Below are positions 35,262-43,834 of a stretch of 64,000 nucleotides of DNA, one piece after another; within the stretch, counting starts at the first letter, position 1; every line of letters begins with the position of its first letter. Where the stretch lies: NCBI RefSeq assembly GCF_017298635.1, contig NZ_CP071182.1, positions 4,812,001 through 4,876,000 of the forward strand, given 5' to 3'. The notes under the pieces are model-generated. The model saw nothing but the letters and a program-made list of their open reading frames with translations. It searched no databases and was not told the origin of the DNA. This DNA comes from Paenalicyclobacillus mengziensis. Its GTDB lineage: Bacteria; Bacillota; Bacilli; Alicyclobacillales; Alicyclobacillaceae. A program made the position numbers and the translations under genes.

Positions 35262-35696
35262 CTATACGCCCTTGACGACGAGGACGGGCTGTTTGGACCT
35301 TTGCAGCACTGCGTTACTCACACTACCAAGGAACATCCTGTCGATCGCATTGCGGCCGTGGCTGCCGACAATAACGAGATCGACATCTTCTTCATCGGCC
35401 ACCTCGCAAATGACCAGAGCCGGTCGCCCGACTTCATACCGAAACTCTGTACGCGGAGAGAACTTAGAGAGCAATTCCTCACGTACATTGGTCTCAATCT
35501 CCGCGGCACGGGCTCGCTCAGCCTCCATATAGTCTTCGATGCCAACATTGTAGGGGTAAGCCAATTCGGTGGAAACATAGAGCACAATCAGTTGAGCTTC
35601 CGGGAAACCGTTCATGATGTCCGCTGCCATCTGCCCGGCATTTTGAGCTGATTTGGAACCGTCCGTTGCGTACAAGATCCGTTTCACCCTGTACAA
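35262..35696 (-). CDS. Universal stress protein (UspA family)
   Basis: 144 residues: ILYATDGSKSAQNAG, VLYVSTELAYPYN and a complete ATP-binding signature VGSHGRNAIDRMFLGSVSN. It therefore probably binds ATP, unlike the UspA at 29574. Stand-alone gene that could tune responses to stress or growth arrest. Confidence 0.93.
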   Translation of the reverse strand: MYRVKRILYATDGSKSAQNAGQMAADIMNGFPEAQLIVLYVSTELAYPYNVGIEDYMEAERARAAEIETNVREELLSKFSPRTEFRYEVGRPALVICEVADEEDVDLVIVGSHGRNAIDRMFLGSVSNAVLQRSKQPVLVVKGV

Positions 35697-35865
35697 CCCC
35701 TTTCCTGTTTCTACACACAGTATGGAGGAGCAGGGTATCAGAGTTGGAGACGCATTATCATCATTTATCGATGCGGATTGTACTAGTCAAGACGATGGTT
35801 TAACGACTGTGCGCGGCCGATCAACTCTTCTTCGCAGAGCGAAGCCTGTTTTCCTTGGAACACAA

Positions 35866-35910
35866 TAAACCCTGCTCGGGCAACGGATCGTCCTCATCCG
35901 TCCGGCAGGG
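35866..35910 (-). terminator. Terminator-like hairpin after the MerR gene
   Basis: On the minus strand CCCTGC pairs with GCAGGG around an inner GACGGAT/ATCCGTT stem, followed by TTTATT. It lies 16 bases beyond the MerR stop codon. Confidence 0.65.
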
Positions 35911-35925
35911 TGAATTTTGGTGGGG

Positions 35926-36372
35926 TTACTTAATCAGCCACTGCGCCCTTCGCTCTCTCAGTTGAGGGTTTACGGGGTGTGATTCAGCCGCTTCCGTTTG
36001 CCGCTCATCCAGGGCTTGCAGGATTCTGTCCCGGACGTCCAGCAACTCGGCGCGCAGTGCCTCAAGGTCGTCGAGTTGCTTCTCGACCTCCCGAATCTTT
36101 CGATTCCCCCGATTCAGTACATCTTCCAAGTGAGTGACATTCGCAGGGTCAGTATCATACAACTCCAACAGTTCACGAATTTCTTCCAATCCAAAGCCGA
36201 GTCGACGTGCGCGTAGAATTAACTGAATCCGCGCCCTATCCGCCTGTGAATAAAGACGTTGGGTACCCCGCCGCTTGGGCAGAATCAGCCCTATCTCTTC
36301 GTAATAGCGTAAAGTCCGGGTGGTGATGTCAAACATCTGAGTCAACTCGGAGATGGTGTACAAATGACGCAA
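35926..36372 (-). CDS. MerR-family transcriptional regulator
   Basis: About 148 residues. The N-terminal winged helix (LYTISELTQMFDITTRTLRY, then YEEIGLILPKRRGTQRLYS) is typical of MerR. It is followed by a long dimerisation coiled coil (about 75-125). There are no conserved cysteines for metal binding, so it belongs to the ligand- or stress-sensing group. TTG 36372 has GGAAGGAGG 7 bases upstream and is preferred over the ATG at 36390. Target genes are unknown; the repeat-rich gap upstream may hold its operator. Confidence 0.88.
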   Translation of the reverse strand: MRHLYTISELTQMFDITTRTLRYYEEIGLILPKRRGTQRLYSQADRARIQLILRARRLGFGLEEIRELLELYDTDPANVTHLEDVLNRGNRKIREVEKQLDDLEALRAELLDVRDRILQALDERQTEAAESHPVNPQLRERRAQWLIK

Positions 36373-36547
36373 CCAATAGCCTCCTTCCATAAATTCGGTG
36401 ATCGAGGATTAAAACCCCAATTTTCTATGTGAATTGAATATACAGACTTTTTCCGTTGGCGTCAACTGAGTCCTTGTGGTATGTACACCGCCACCGTTTT
36501 GTCATTGAACGCACTAGGGCAATCGGAAGGCTCAGGGGGCGTCCGAG

Positions 36548-36646
36548 CTCTGGGGTGCCTCTGGGGTGCCTCTGGGGTGCCTCTGGGGTGCCTCTGGGGT
36601 GCCTCTGGGGTGCCTCTGGGGTGCCTCTGGGGTGCCTCTGGGGGGT
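36548..36646. repeat. 11-bp G-rich tandem array
   Basis: CTCTGGGGTGC is repeated eight times without a change from 36548, plus a partial ninth copy. The regular GGGG runs could fold as a G-quadruplex. It lies in the 940-base non-coding region upstream of the MerR gene. Confidence 0.95.
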
Positions 36647-36674
36647 GACGATACTATTGTACCTTACAGAAATA

Positions 36675-36795
36675 ACCCCGTGGGGTATATGTTTAGATGC
36701 AGGGCAACATTTGCACCTTAAATGTGAACCCCGTGGGGTATATTCACATTTTAGCGATACCCTAAGTATCCCTATCGGTCAACCCTAGGGGGTAT
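36675..36795. promoter_or_regulatory. Group of ACCCC/GGGGT palindromes
   Basis: ACCCCGTGGGGT occurs at 36675-36686 and again at 36728-36739. The second is embedded in a 30-bp interrupted palindrome with AATGTGAA and TTCACATT ends (36721-36750). ACCCTAGGGGGTAT follows at 36782-36795. They resemble the two sites at 29382-29452 near the other G-rich array. A shared DNA-binding protein is plausible; its identity is not visible. Confidence 0.4.
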
Positions 36796-37006
36796 GCTAG
36801 GCATACTTATGAACTTTACCAGGAGTCTTGTACCCTCCACTTGAAGGCCATAGATATCAATCTGTTGTCTACACATCGACCTATACCCCACCTTTTAAGA
36901 AAATAGATATACTCTTGTACCTTCAGTCGAGCCGTATGCCCCCCCAGCGCCCGACGATTTAAGGCAATCTAGGTGCAAGACAATCTAGAAACGAATAAGG
37001 TGTAGC

Positions 37007-37091
37007 AGGCCAGAGGCCTGCTTTCCATCTATACGTCCTTACTACAATGCGCTAGTTCAATCAGAGGAAGAGGCCAGAGGCCTGCTTTCCA
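37007..37091 (+). repeat. Duplicated hairpin element
   Basis: AGGCCAGAGGCCTGCTTTCC occurs at 37007-37026 and 37070-37089. Each copy folds as a short stem (GCAGGCC-AGA-GGCCTGC in the first) followed by TTTCC. These are possible weak terminators. The rest of 36800-37313 is non-coding apart from the next repeat. Confidence 0.8.
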
Positions 37092-37171
37092 TTTTAAGCA
37101 ATGCATCTCTTGTTTGGTCTTGGCTCAACCTTCCCCAATCCAAAAATAGGAATGCTCACTCGAGTCCACAA

Positions 37172-37219
37172 GCCATGTGCCCTGCCATGTGCCCTGCCAT
37201 GTGCCCTGCCATGTGCCCT
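37172..37219. repeat. 12-bp tandem repeat upstream of the radical SAM gene
   Basis: GCCATGTGCCCT is repeated four times without mismatch, ending about 95 bases before the radical SAM start codon. Confidence 0.95.
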
Positions 37220-37313
37220 GCTTTCTGCCATTCTGCAGTGGTTCCCCGTCTGCAGTAAAATAGATAGGAACTAGCTACGTCGACAGCATCGCTACTTGTA
37301 AGGAGGCCTATCC

Positions 37314-38714
37314 ATGGCACATCAGAGAGTACGGATTACCAAGACCACCCTGCAGGTTCGGGTTGCTCTTCAAAAGGTCCAAGAGTTGTTTCCTTTGCTG
37401 TCGAACCATATCCAGGAAAGCGCCGCCATGTCGCCGGCAGGTGTCGAAAATTCGTCTGGTGCTATGTCTGCCCATTCGACTACAGACGACCTCTTCTGCC
37501 ACTTTGACAGAACAGGTCGTTTCGTGCTCGCAGCTGCACCAAGCCTCACCATTCGACGTGGTCTCGACAATCGTCTCATGCGGATTTCCATAGACACTAC
37601 CCATCGCGAGGACCTCAAATGGTTCGGCCGTCGCAGAAGCTACCATGACTTCTCGGACGTCGAGAAATCAGATTTTTACCGAGCAGTGTACATCGAAGCA
37701 TTAACGGTTCTCCGACATGAACAAGAAGCGTCCCCTTCCAATGGCGAGCGCAAGCTGCAAGAACCCGCCAAATATGGACCTGCAACGCTCACAGAGTGGG
37801 GCGAACGGCTCGCGCGCTGGACGCCCGCAGCACTGGCCAAAGACGAGGTGGATTTTAAAGCAACCTACAAGCCCATCAGCATCCTGCCACCGGATCAATA
37901 TAGGACCCTTGTCATTCAGGTCGCCGAAGGTTGTTCGTACAACCAATGCTTGTTTTGCGACTTCTACCGCGATCGGCGATTTCACGTGAAAAGCCCTGTG
38001 GAACTGGCGACACACCTCGATGCCGTCAAGGCATTTTTTGGTCCCCGTCTGCACGACCGAACTGGGATCTTCCTCGGTGACGGAAACGCGCTGGTGGTCT
38101 CGGCTGACCGCCTGCAAGTTGCCATCAAGCAGATTCAAGCCGCGTTTGGTCCCAAGACGGACTTTACCCAGGCCGACTCCAGTCCTGTCAAACCGGGCCC
38201 CGATTCGAGCCACCCCATCGCGTCGTTTGCGACGTTCATGGACACATTCAATCTCGACAAAAAGTCCATTGAGGCCCTGCACACTTTGCGTGAGGAAGGC
38301 ATCGATACCGTGTACGTGGGGCTTGAATCGGGGTACGATCCGATCCGCTCATTCCTGAAAAAACCTGGTCCCGCCAGCGAGGCCTTGGCAGCCATCCGAA
38401 CACTCAAAGAGGCCGGCTATACGGTGGGTCCGATTGTCATGATTGGCGTCGGCGACATCAGGGATGCAGATGCACACTTTGAACACACCGTTTTGCTGTT
38501 GGAAGAAGCAAACTTAACACCAAGCGACAAGATATTTTTGTCACCGTTTGTGCAGCCGGCGCATGGGGAATATCGGGATGCAACAGAACGGTACGGTATA
38601 ACCCCATATACACAAGACCAAATTGAACGAGAGATGATGCGCTGGAAGGACACCCTCAGCAAGGTCACCCGGGCCAAGGTCACTGGCTACTACGTGCGAG
38701 AACACATATACTAG
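37314..38714 (+). CDS. Radical SAM protein
   Basis: 466 residues. The iron-sulfur motif is EGCSYNQCLFCDFY (C207, C212, C215; CX4CX2C), a spacing seen in some uncharacterised radical SAM families rather than the common CX3CX2C. GLESGYDPI and a TIM-barrel-like C-terminal part (about 200-450) follow. The first 195 residues have no recognised domain. ATG is preceded by AAGGAGG. An MFS exporter follows 31 bases later in the same direction, suggesting a small product made and exported together. Substrate unknown. Confidence 0.85.
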   Translation: MAHQRVRITKTTLQVRVALQKVQELFPLLSNHIQESAAMSPAGVENSSGAMSAHSTTDDLFCHFDRTGRFVLAAAPSLTIRRGLDNRLMRISIDTTHREDLKWFGRRRSYHDFSDVEKSDFYRAVYIEALTVLRHEQEASPSNGERKLQEPAKYGPATLTEWGERLARWTPAALAKDEVDFKATYKPISILPPDQYRTLVIQVAEGCSYNQCLFCDFYRDRRFHVKSPVELATHLDAVKAFFGPRLHDRTGIFLGDGNALVVSADRLQVAIKQIQAAFGPKTDFTQADSSPVKPGPDSSHPIASFATFMDTFNLDKKSIEALHTLREEGIDTVYVGLESGYDPIRSFLKKPGPASEALAAIRTLKEAGYTVGPIVMIGVGDIRDADAHFEHTVLLLEEANLTPSDKIFLSPFVQPAHGEYRDATERYGITPYTQDQIEREMMRWKDTLSKVTRAKVTGYYVREHIY

Positions 38715-38745
38715 AAAAGTTGGGTAACAACGGGGAGGGGACACT

Positions 38746-40161
38746 GTGGCACGTCTAACTACACCGAATGCGGTAGCCGAGTTCATGCGAAAACGGAGAA
38801 ACTGGGTCCTCATCACTGTTGCGCTTGGTATTCTGCTCAATCCGCTAAATTCATCGATGATCTCGGTCGCAGTTGTTCGCCTGCAACATGCGTTTTCACT
38901 TACGTTCACACAGGTTTCATGGCTGATTTCTACATACTATCTGGCCAGTGCCATCGCGCAGCCCGTAATGGGTAAGGTAGCAGACAGTGTCGGTCGCAAG
39001 CGGGTTTATCTCATCGGGCTGATTCTCGTCGTCATTTCATCCGTAACGGCACCGTTTTCTCCCACGTTTACCTGGCTCATCGGGCTGAGGCTGATTCAGT
39101 CCATCGGCAGCGGGGCCCTCTTTCCAGCCGGAATGGCGATTGTGCGACAGTGGGTAACGGATCGGCAAGCGCAAGCACTCGCTTTTCTCGGTATATTCTC
39201 CTCCGGGGCTGCAGCATTCGGGCCCTCCATCGGCGGATTTATGTTGCATGTGGGTGACTGGCCAGCCATTTTTACCATCAACATCCCCATTATCATTGTC
39301 GGGGTAACCATGGGGATTTTCCTGCTGCCACCCGACAAATTCGACAACTCCGCAGGAGCGCGGTCAGCGGGGCTTAAAAGCCTATTTCGCCAGCTCGACA
39401 TGCTTGGCATCGGCCTCTTCGCAGCGATGATCATCCTCATCCTTGTCTTTTTGCTGTCCATGAGCCAGCAGACCATCTGGTGGACTGGTGTTTTCGGCGT
39501 GCTCCTCATCGCAGCATTCGCTTGGAGAGAGCTTCGTTCGGCCCGGCCATTTATCGACCTGCGCATGTTTCGGGAAAACATGTCGTTCACGTGGGTTGAG
39601 ATTCAGTTTGTTACTGTGAACATCATCTTCTACTGCATCTTCTTTGGCATACCTGATTATCTTCAGGACGCTCGGCACTTTGATGCCCAAGTTACCGGGT
39701 TGCTGATGCTTTGCGTCGCCGGGTCGAGTGTCATTGTGTCGCCGCTGACCGGAATGTGGGTGGCGAAATCGGGATCACGCCCGCCGCTTCTCCTGGCGGG
39801 ACTCTGCCTGACCGTCGGCCCGCTTTTGTTCCTGACGCTTGACACGCACTCTTCGATGCTGTGGATGGGTGTCGTCTTCTTCGTTCTCGGACTCAGCAAT
39901 GGGCTCAACAACATTGGTCTGCAGACGGCACTCTTCAAGGTGACCCCTGCCCCGATGATGGGTACAGCTTCGGGTCTATTCATGACCGCACGCTATATGG
40001 GGACCATTTTATCGACTGTCTTCCTTGGCTTTGTCTTTTCTCGAGCCATCGGCACGCCCGAACTGCACACATTAGGTATCGCTCTCGGGGTCATGGGAGT
40101 GCTCGTGATTCTGATGAGTCTGCGGATACCCAAAGGGCGCTACGACACAGCCAAGGCATAG
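38746..40161 (+). CDS. MFS drug:proton antiporter (DHA2/EmrB type)
   Basis: 471 residues with 13-14 membrane spans. Motif A-like GKVADSVGRKRVYLIG and FSSGAAAFGPSIGGFML (motif C region) identify a DHA2-type major facilitator efflux pump. The start is GTG with GGAGGGG upstream. It is coupled to the radical SAM gene and ended by a strong terminator, so these two genes form one transcript. Substrate unknown. Confidence 0.9.
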   Translation: MARLTTPNAVAEFMRKRRNWVLITVALGILLNPLNSSMISVAVVRLQHAFSLTFTQVSWLISTYYLASAIAQPVMGKVADSVGRKRVYLIGLILVVISSVTAPFSPTFTWLIGLRLIQSIGSGALFPAGMAIVRQWVTDRQAQALAFLGIFSSGAAAFGPSIGGFMLHVGDWPAIFTINIPIIIVGVTMGIFLLPPDKFDNSAGARSAGLKSLFRQLDMLGIGLFAAMIILILVFLLSMSQQTIWWTGVFGVLLIAAFAWRELRSARPFIDLRMFRENMSFTWVEIQFVTVNIIFYCIFFGIPDYLQDARHFDAQVTGLLMLCVAGSSVIVSPLTGMWVAKSGSRPPLLLAGLCLTVGPLLFLTLDTHSSMLWMGVVFFVLGLSNGLNNIGLQTALFKVTPAPMMGTASGLFMTARYMGTILSTVFLGFVFSRAIGTPELHTLGIALGVMGVLVILMSLRIPKGRYDTAKA

Positions 40162-40207
40162 TCCGCCTCGACAAGGTCAAGGCGAAGCCGCTTCACTGCA
40201 CCAAATA

Positions 40208-40237
40208 AAGCCTCGACGAAATTCTTCGTCGAGGCTT
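40208..40237 (+). terminator. Strong hairpin after the MFS gene
   Basis: A perfect 13-bp stem (40208-40220 with 40225-40237), loop ATTC, is followed by GTCATC. It is the likely end of the radical SAM-MFS transcript. Confidence 0.8.
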
Positions 40238-40379
40238 GTCATCATCGCGTGGGTTAATCTAGTTCGACCACACAGGGCACGGAGATTTCAGGAACAATAG
40301 ACACGTAGCACGGACATTTCAAGAATCGCAACACCAACGCAGGTTTCACTTTCCCTACAAAATGGACACAGAGGTGGTA

Positions 40380-40592
40380 CTAGGATGGCTGCATCGCGCG
40401 AAGTGCACGAGATCGCGTCTCAAAGTGAAAGTACACGTCTCCCTCCGTGTTCCATAACACCCACCCATACCAAGTTGGCGTTTGCACTGCGTACCATATG
40501 CGCCCGTCTTCTGAAGGTACTCGTTCAGACGCCGCAAGCAGCTGTCTCCAATCCAGAAACCCCAAATGACTCGCCAGTAAGTTTCTGTCCAT
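40380..40592 (-). CDS. Small hypothetical protein
   Basis: 70 residues starting MDRNLLASHLGFLDWRQLLA, with the Trp/Tyr-rich centre RIWYAVQTPTWYGWVLW and FHFETRSRALRAM near the end. GGAGGG lies 8 bases before the ATG. The aromatic alternating pattern suggests a small beta-sheet domain. Not recognised; no close neighbours in the same direction. Confidence 0.6.
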   Translation of the reverse strand: MDRNLLASHLGFLDWRQLLAASERVPSEDGRIWYAVQTPTWYGWVLWNTEGDVYFHFETRSRALRAMQPS

Positions 40593-40876
40593 GATGATGT
40601 CCCTCCATGCCCGTGACCGGCTCCTTCCTGCGCCGATCACGCTGACGACCCCATATGTCGTCCACCTGTTTCTTAGTCTAGTCCTTAAATGTTAACCAAC
40701 CGTTAAGACTGTATGAGGCGGTTGTGTTTCTTGTGTGGAGATGTGCAGATAGGGTTCTGTGTTCGACAAACATCGCGGTCAGGTCAACAGGCACACAATC
40801 AATCCCCACCATTGCCCACGGCGAATACCGCCCCGTCACCCATCCCACAAACATAGACTGTTAACCAGGAGAGCCG

Positions 40877-41281
40877 ATGCGGCCTTATCTACAAACACAG
40901 GAGCGTGATACCATGTCAGACTGGGAACCCCAAGGTGCGACCATTCACGATAGAATGATGGAACTAATTCGCCGGTACATTGACAGCGCATTGCAGCAAA
41001 CAACAGGTATGCAGGGAATGATGATGCGTGATGGGGCCACCCGCATGTATCCGCGGATCGAGTCAACCATCCGAAACATGACTGAAGAGAAGTTGCAGCA
41101 AGAAATCGAGGAAATTCAATCCCAAATGCGAAAGGTCCTCGGCGAGAAGGAGGCAAAGCAGCCCCAGTTACAGGTCGCACAAAAGAGGAAACAGAATAGC
41201 GGAAAGAAAAGAGTTGTCCGCACCGGTTCGGCCAACAAACAGAAATCTGCTACCAACGCCAAAGCAAGGACGCATGGATGA
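40877..41281 (+). CDS. Hypothetical coiled-coil protein with basic tail
   Basis: 134 residues. The middle (MTEEKLQQEIEEIQSQMRKV) is a coiled coil. The last 45 residues are Lys/Arg/Gln-rich and probably disordered, possibly binding nucleic acid. Two starts are possible: ATG 40877 (AGGAG 5 bases upstream) and ATG 40913 (AGGAG 9 bases upstream). Not recognised as a named family. Confidence 0.6.
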   Translation: MRPYLQTQERDTMSDWEPQGATIHDRMMELIRRYIDSALQQTTGMQGMMMRDGATRMYPRIESTIRNMTEEKLQQEIEEIQSQMRKVLGEKEAKQPQLQVAQKRKQNSGKKRVVRTGSANKQKSATNAKARTHG

Positions 41282-41302
41282 GTGATTTGAGGAAGGGGAC
41301 CG

Positions 41303-42139
41303 CTAACCGCGATGCCTATCCGCAAATCGTGATTCGTCGGCAAATCGTGATTGATCTTTGGGAACATCCGGCATCCGCCGAAACCCTGCTGGAAGTTGCC
41401 GCACTTGCCAGAACAGCACTCCCGCAAACACTAATGTAGTAGCCCAGAATAGGCTGCTTACAATCGCCTGGGAGAAGCCAAAGTACAGTGACAACGGTGA
41501 ACCTCCTACCGTGATGGACCAAAACAAAGGGTGATTCGTGCCCGTCAAATTGAGTGATTTGTGGAGTAGCACGTGCTGCCCCATCACCCAACCGCGTGTA
41601 GAAATCTGGTAGATGTAATTGAGCAGTTGATACCACAGATAACCTGGACCAGAAAAAAGTGCGGCAACAGGCTGAACGAGCAGGATGACCAAATCCATCA
41701 GCAATACAGCGGCTGAAATCCACCAGCGCAGATTCACAAACCGCTCGATGAGCGACACCAGCGTGCGGACCACAAGCGTGGCAATCGTTGGCAGAGTCAC
41801 CAGTACAAGCGGCCAACCCAGATGGCGGAGAGCGAGTCTTTTCCTCAACCTTCGTGGCCGACTAGGTCGAGTTGTGGAACGGCGGCTGTCTTCTTGCTCG
41901 TCAGTGTCCGACCAACCATCGGCTTCTGACCGACCTTGAGGCGAATCACCAACCGATGAAGCCCCCCATTCAGGTGGGCGTCTCCGTTCCAGATAACTTG
42001 CCATCCGTTGTTCAAATTCGATACAGGTCATCTTTCGCGGTTGACCATCTGGTGTCATCAGGTCTTGTCTGTCTACCTTCAACGTTGCGAGTCCATATAT
42101 GGTTTCCCACTCGGTAAATGTCTTCAGTTCTTCTGTCAT
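41303..42139 (-). CDS. Hypothetical multi-span membrane protein
   Basis: About 278 residues. A soluble N-terminal part (1-95) with an Arg/Ser-rich linker precedes four or five membrane helices (about 105-250). The tail contains a short repeat, SRFADESRFADRHRG. ATG 42139 follows GGTGGTGAC. The gene converges with 40877-41281 and is divergent from the next lipoprotein gene. Function unknown. Confidence 0.65.
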   Translation of the reverse strand: MTEELKTFTEWETIYGLATLKVDRQDLMTPDGQPRKMTCIEFEQRMASYLERRRPPEWGASSVGDSPQGRSEADGWSDTDEQEDSRRSTTRPSRPRRLRKRLALRHLGWPLVLVTLPTIATLVVRTLVSLIERFVNLRWWISAAVLLMDLVILLVQPVAALFSGPGYLWYQLLNYIYQISTRGWVMGQHVLLHKSLNLTGTNHPLFWSITVGGSPLSLYFGFSQAIVSSLFWATTLVFAGVLFWQVRQLPAGFRRMPDVPKDQSRFADESRFADRHRG

Positions 42140-42276
42140 AATGTCACCACCTGTAATCATTGAGCTACAGCGATAATCAGTTCCTCGGCGAACGCCACGT
42201 AACCAAAGTCTCCGACCATGCGTCACAATCAGTAAAGGAACTTTAGCAGGTCATCGTGAGCAAAGGGGCTACTGCT

Positions 42277-43731
42277 ATGCCAAGAATGACGAAAAGATCA
42301 ACCATCCTTATCACGGCACTTCGGTTTGCCTTCGCCCTTACGGCATGCGGTACACCGACTGATCCTAGAGGAGTCGGCGTTCCTGCAACCATTCCCAGTC
42401 AATCCATTGGCCAGCCAGGTGGCAGTCAGACAGCGAGTCACCAGTTGGGAGACAATTCCCTGTCCTCTTCATCACAATCTAGAAGTCCATTGTATCATCC
42501 TGTCGTCACCCGTTTACCTGATTCGATTCCAGCCTCCACCGTGGACGGCGTCAAGGCCGCCGTGTTGCCAGATGTGACACTTGGAGCCATACCCTTATGG
42601 TCTCCTTCGGGAAACACGTTTGCATATGCGGCGAAGCCAAGCACCGGATCGTACATCATTGGCACTTTACAACCATTTCGGTTGGAAATGATTCAGTTTG
42701 GCAGTAATGTTCACGTCGTAGCGATTTCGGATACCCAAATGACCGTGACGACTGGTTCATATCGTCAAGATTTCTACTACCCGTTCTTAACGAATGACCA
42801 AACGGGTGGCCTACAACTCGGTTCGAGGCAGGCGTGGAAGGCTGCGACCGATGCATGGCAGCACTGGGTCGTGACAGCTCGGGGACCCGCTGTTGTGACG
42901 GGAGGATATCAGCCTGCAACCCTTGCCCTTACGCTCACAAACGGAACCACCGTCAAGCTTGGCGGCGGCGAGGTGTATCTGTCACCAGATAGGACGTTTG
43001 GTGCCGTATCCCTGCGTCCACGCGAACCGCGAAACATTCACCCAGTGGGGGGCGTTGCTGTCTTGGCAGAGAATCAGCCGAGTAACGCCACAAGCCCTAT
43101 CTCCATCTGGGATTTCGCTGAGACAGGCGGGCCAAAGCGGTTGGCCATCATCCGCCTTCCCAAGGTGCAGCTGCCGTCTCAAGCTGGACCTGGCGTCCTG
43201 CAAAACATCGTGTTCTCGCCAAACGATAAATACGTGGCGGTCGTCGTGCAAGGGGAGTACGGAGTAGGGCCGAAACTGCTCGGTCAGACCTTTATCTATC
43301 AAACAAACAATGGAAGATTGGTGGGGACGGCTCTGTACGGGAACGGGACTTTTTGGTTGCCCAACTCACAGGGATTGTGGCTTGGTACTCCCCTCCCGGC
43401 TGGACAAGGTCATGACACCGTTGCAAGTTTGAACGGGCAAATCCTTTCGACTTGGCCGGAAGGCCGCGTCAACGATATTCTCGCGATTACGTATGACAAA
43501 GTCGTTACGTTTTCCTGGAATCCTCGTCGAACCCTCCGTGTCTCACGCACTCTGGCCGGCAACACCCAAACCGCACAGGGGAAGTGGAAAATCATTCAAG
43601 GGCAACCGCTTCAGGGCCAAACCTTTACCGGCTTGCCCCCACTCAGCAATCCGAATGGGACGACTGTATCGCCTGCTGGCCACGCGGCTATTACAGAATT
43701 TAACACCACGCCGATTTTGCTGCAGTGGTGA
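42277..43731 (+). CDS. Hypothetical lipoprotein with beta-propeller-like repeats
   Basis: About 484 residues. A lipobox (FALTACG, Cys about 24) marks a lipoprotein anchored outside the membrane. After a Ser-rich linker the sequence has repeated short beta patterns such as PLWSPSGNTFAYA, VYLSPDRTFGAVS and IVFSPNDKYVAVVVQ, as in WD40/TolB-type propellers. ATG 42277 has AAAGGGG 8 bases upstream; GTG 42256 is an alternative. Function unknown. Confidence 0.65.
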   Translation: MPRMTKRSTILITALRFAFALTACGTPTDPRGVGVPATIPSQSIGQPGGSQTASHQLGDNSLSSSSQSRSPLYHPVVTRLPDSIPASTVDGVKAAVLPDVTLGAIPLWSPSGNTFAYAAKPSTGSYIIGTLQPFRLEMIQFGSNVHVVAISDTQMTVTTGSYRQDFYYPFLTNDQTGGLQLGSRQAWKAATDAWQHWVVTARGPAVVTGGYQPATLALTLTNGTTVKLGGGEVYLSPDRTFGAVSLRPREPRNIHPVGGVAVLAENQPSNATSPISIWDFAETGGPKRLAIIRLPKVQLPSQAGPGVLQNIVFSPNDKYVAVVVQGEYGVGPKLLGQTFIYQTNNGRLVGTALYGNGTFWLPNSQGLWLGTPLPAGQGHDTVASLNGQILSTWPEGRVNDILAITYDKVVTFSWNPRRTLRVSRTLAGNTQTAQGKWKIIQGQPLQGQTFTGLPPLSNPNGTTVSPAGHAAITEFNTTPILLQW

Positions 43732-43740
43732 TACCAATAC

Positions 43741-43771
43741 AAAAAACATCCCCCATCGGACTCGATGAGGG
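43741..43771 (-). terminator. Rho-independent terminator after the efflux adaptor gene
   Basis: On the minus strand CCCTCATCG, loop AGTC and CGATGGGGG are followed by ATGTTTTTTG. It lies about 65 bases beyond the adaptor stop codon. Confidence 0.8.
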
Positions 43772-43834
43772 AATACTCACTTGTGCCACTCTATGTTCTA
43801 CACTCGGCTCCGCCCACCAACCATCGACTTTGAG

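Noticed and set aside
36548-36646. Repeat-containing plus-strand ORF (36456-36788)
   Set aside because: The translated Gly/Val/Pro repeats simply follow the 11-bp DNA array; there is no ribosome binding site and no domain.
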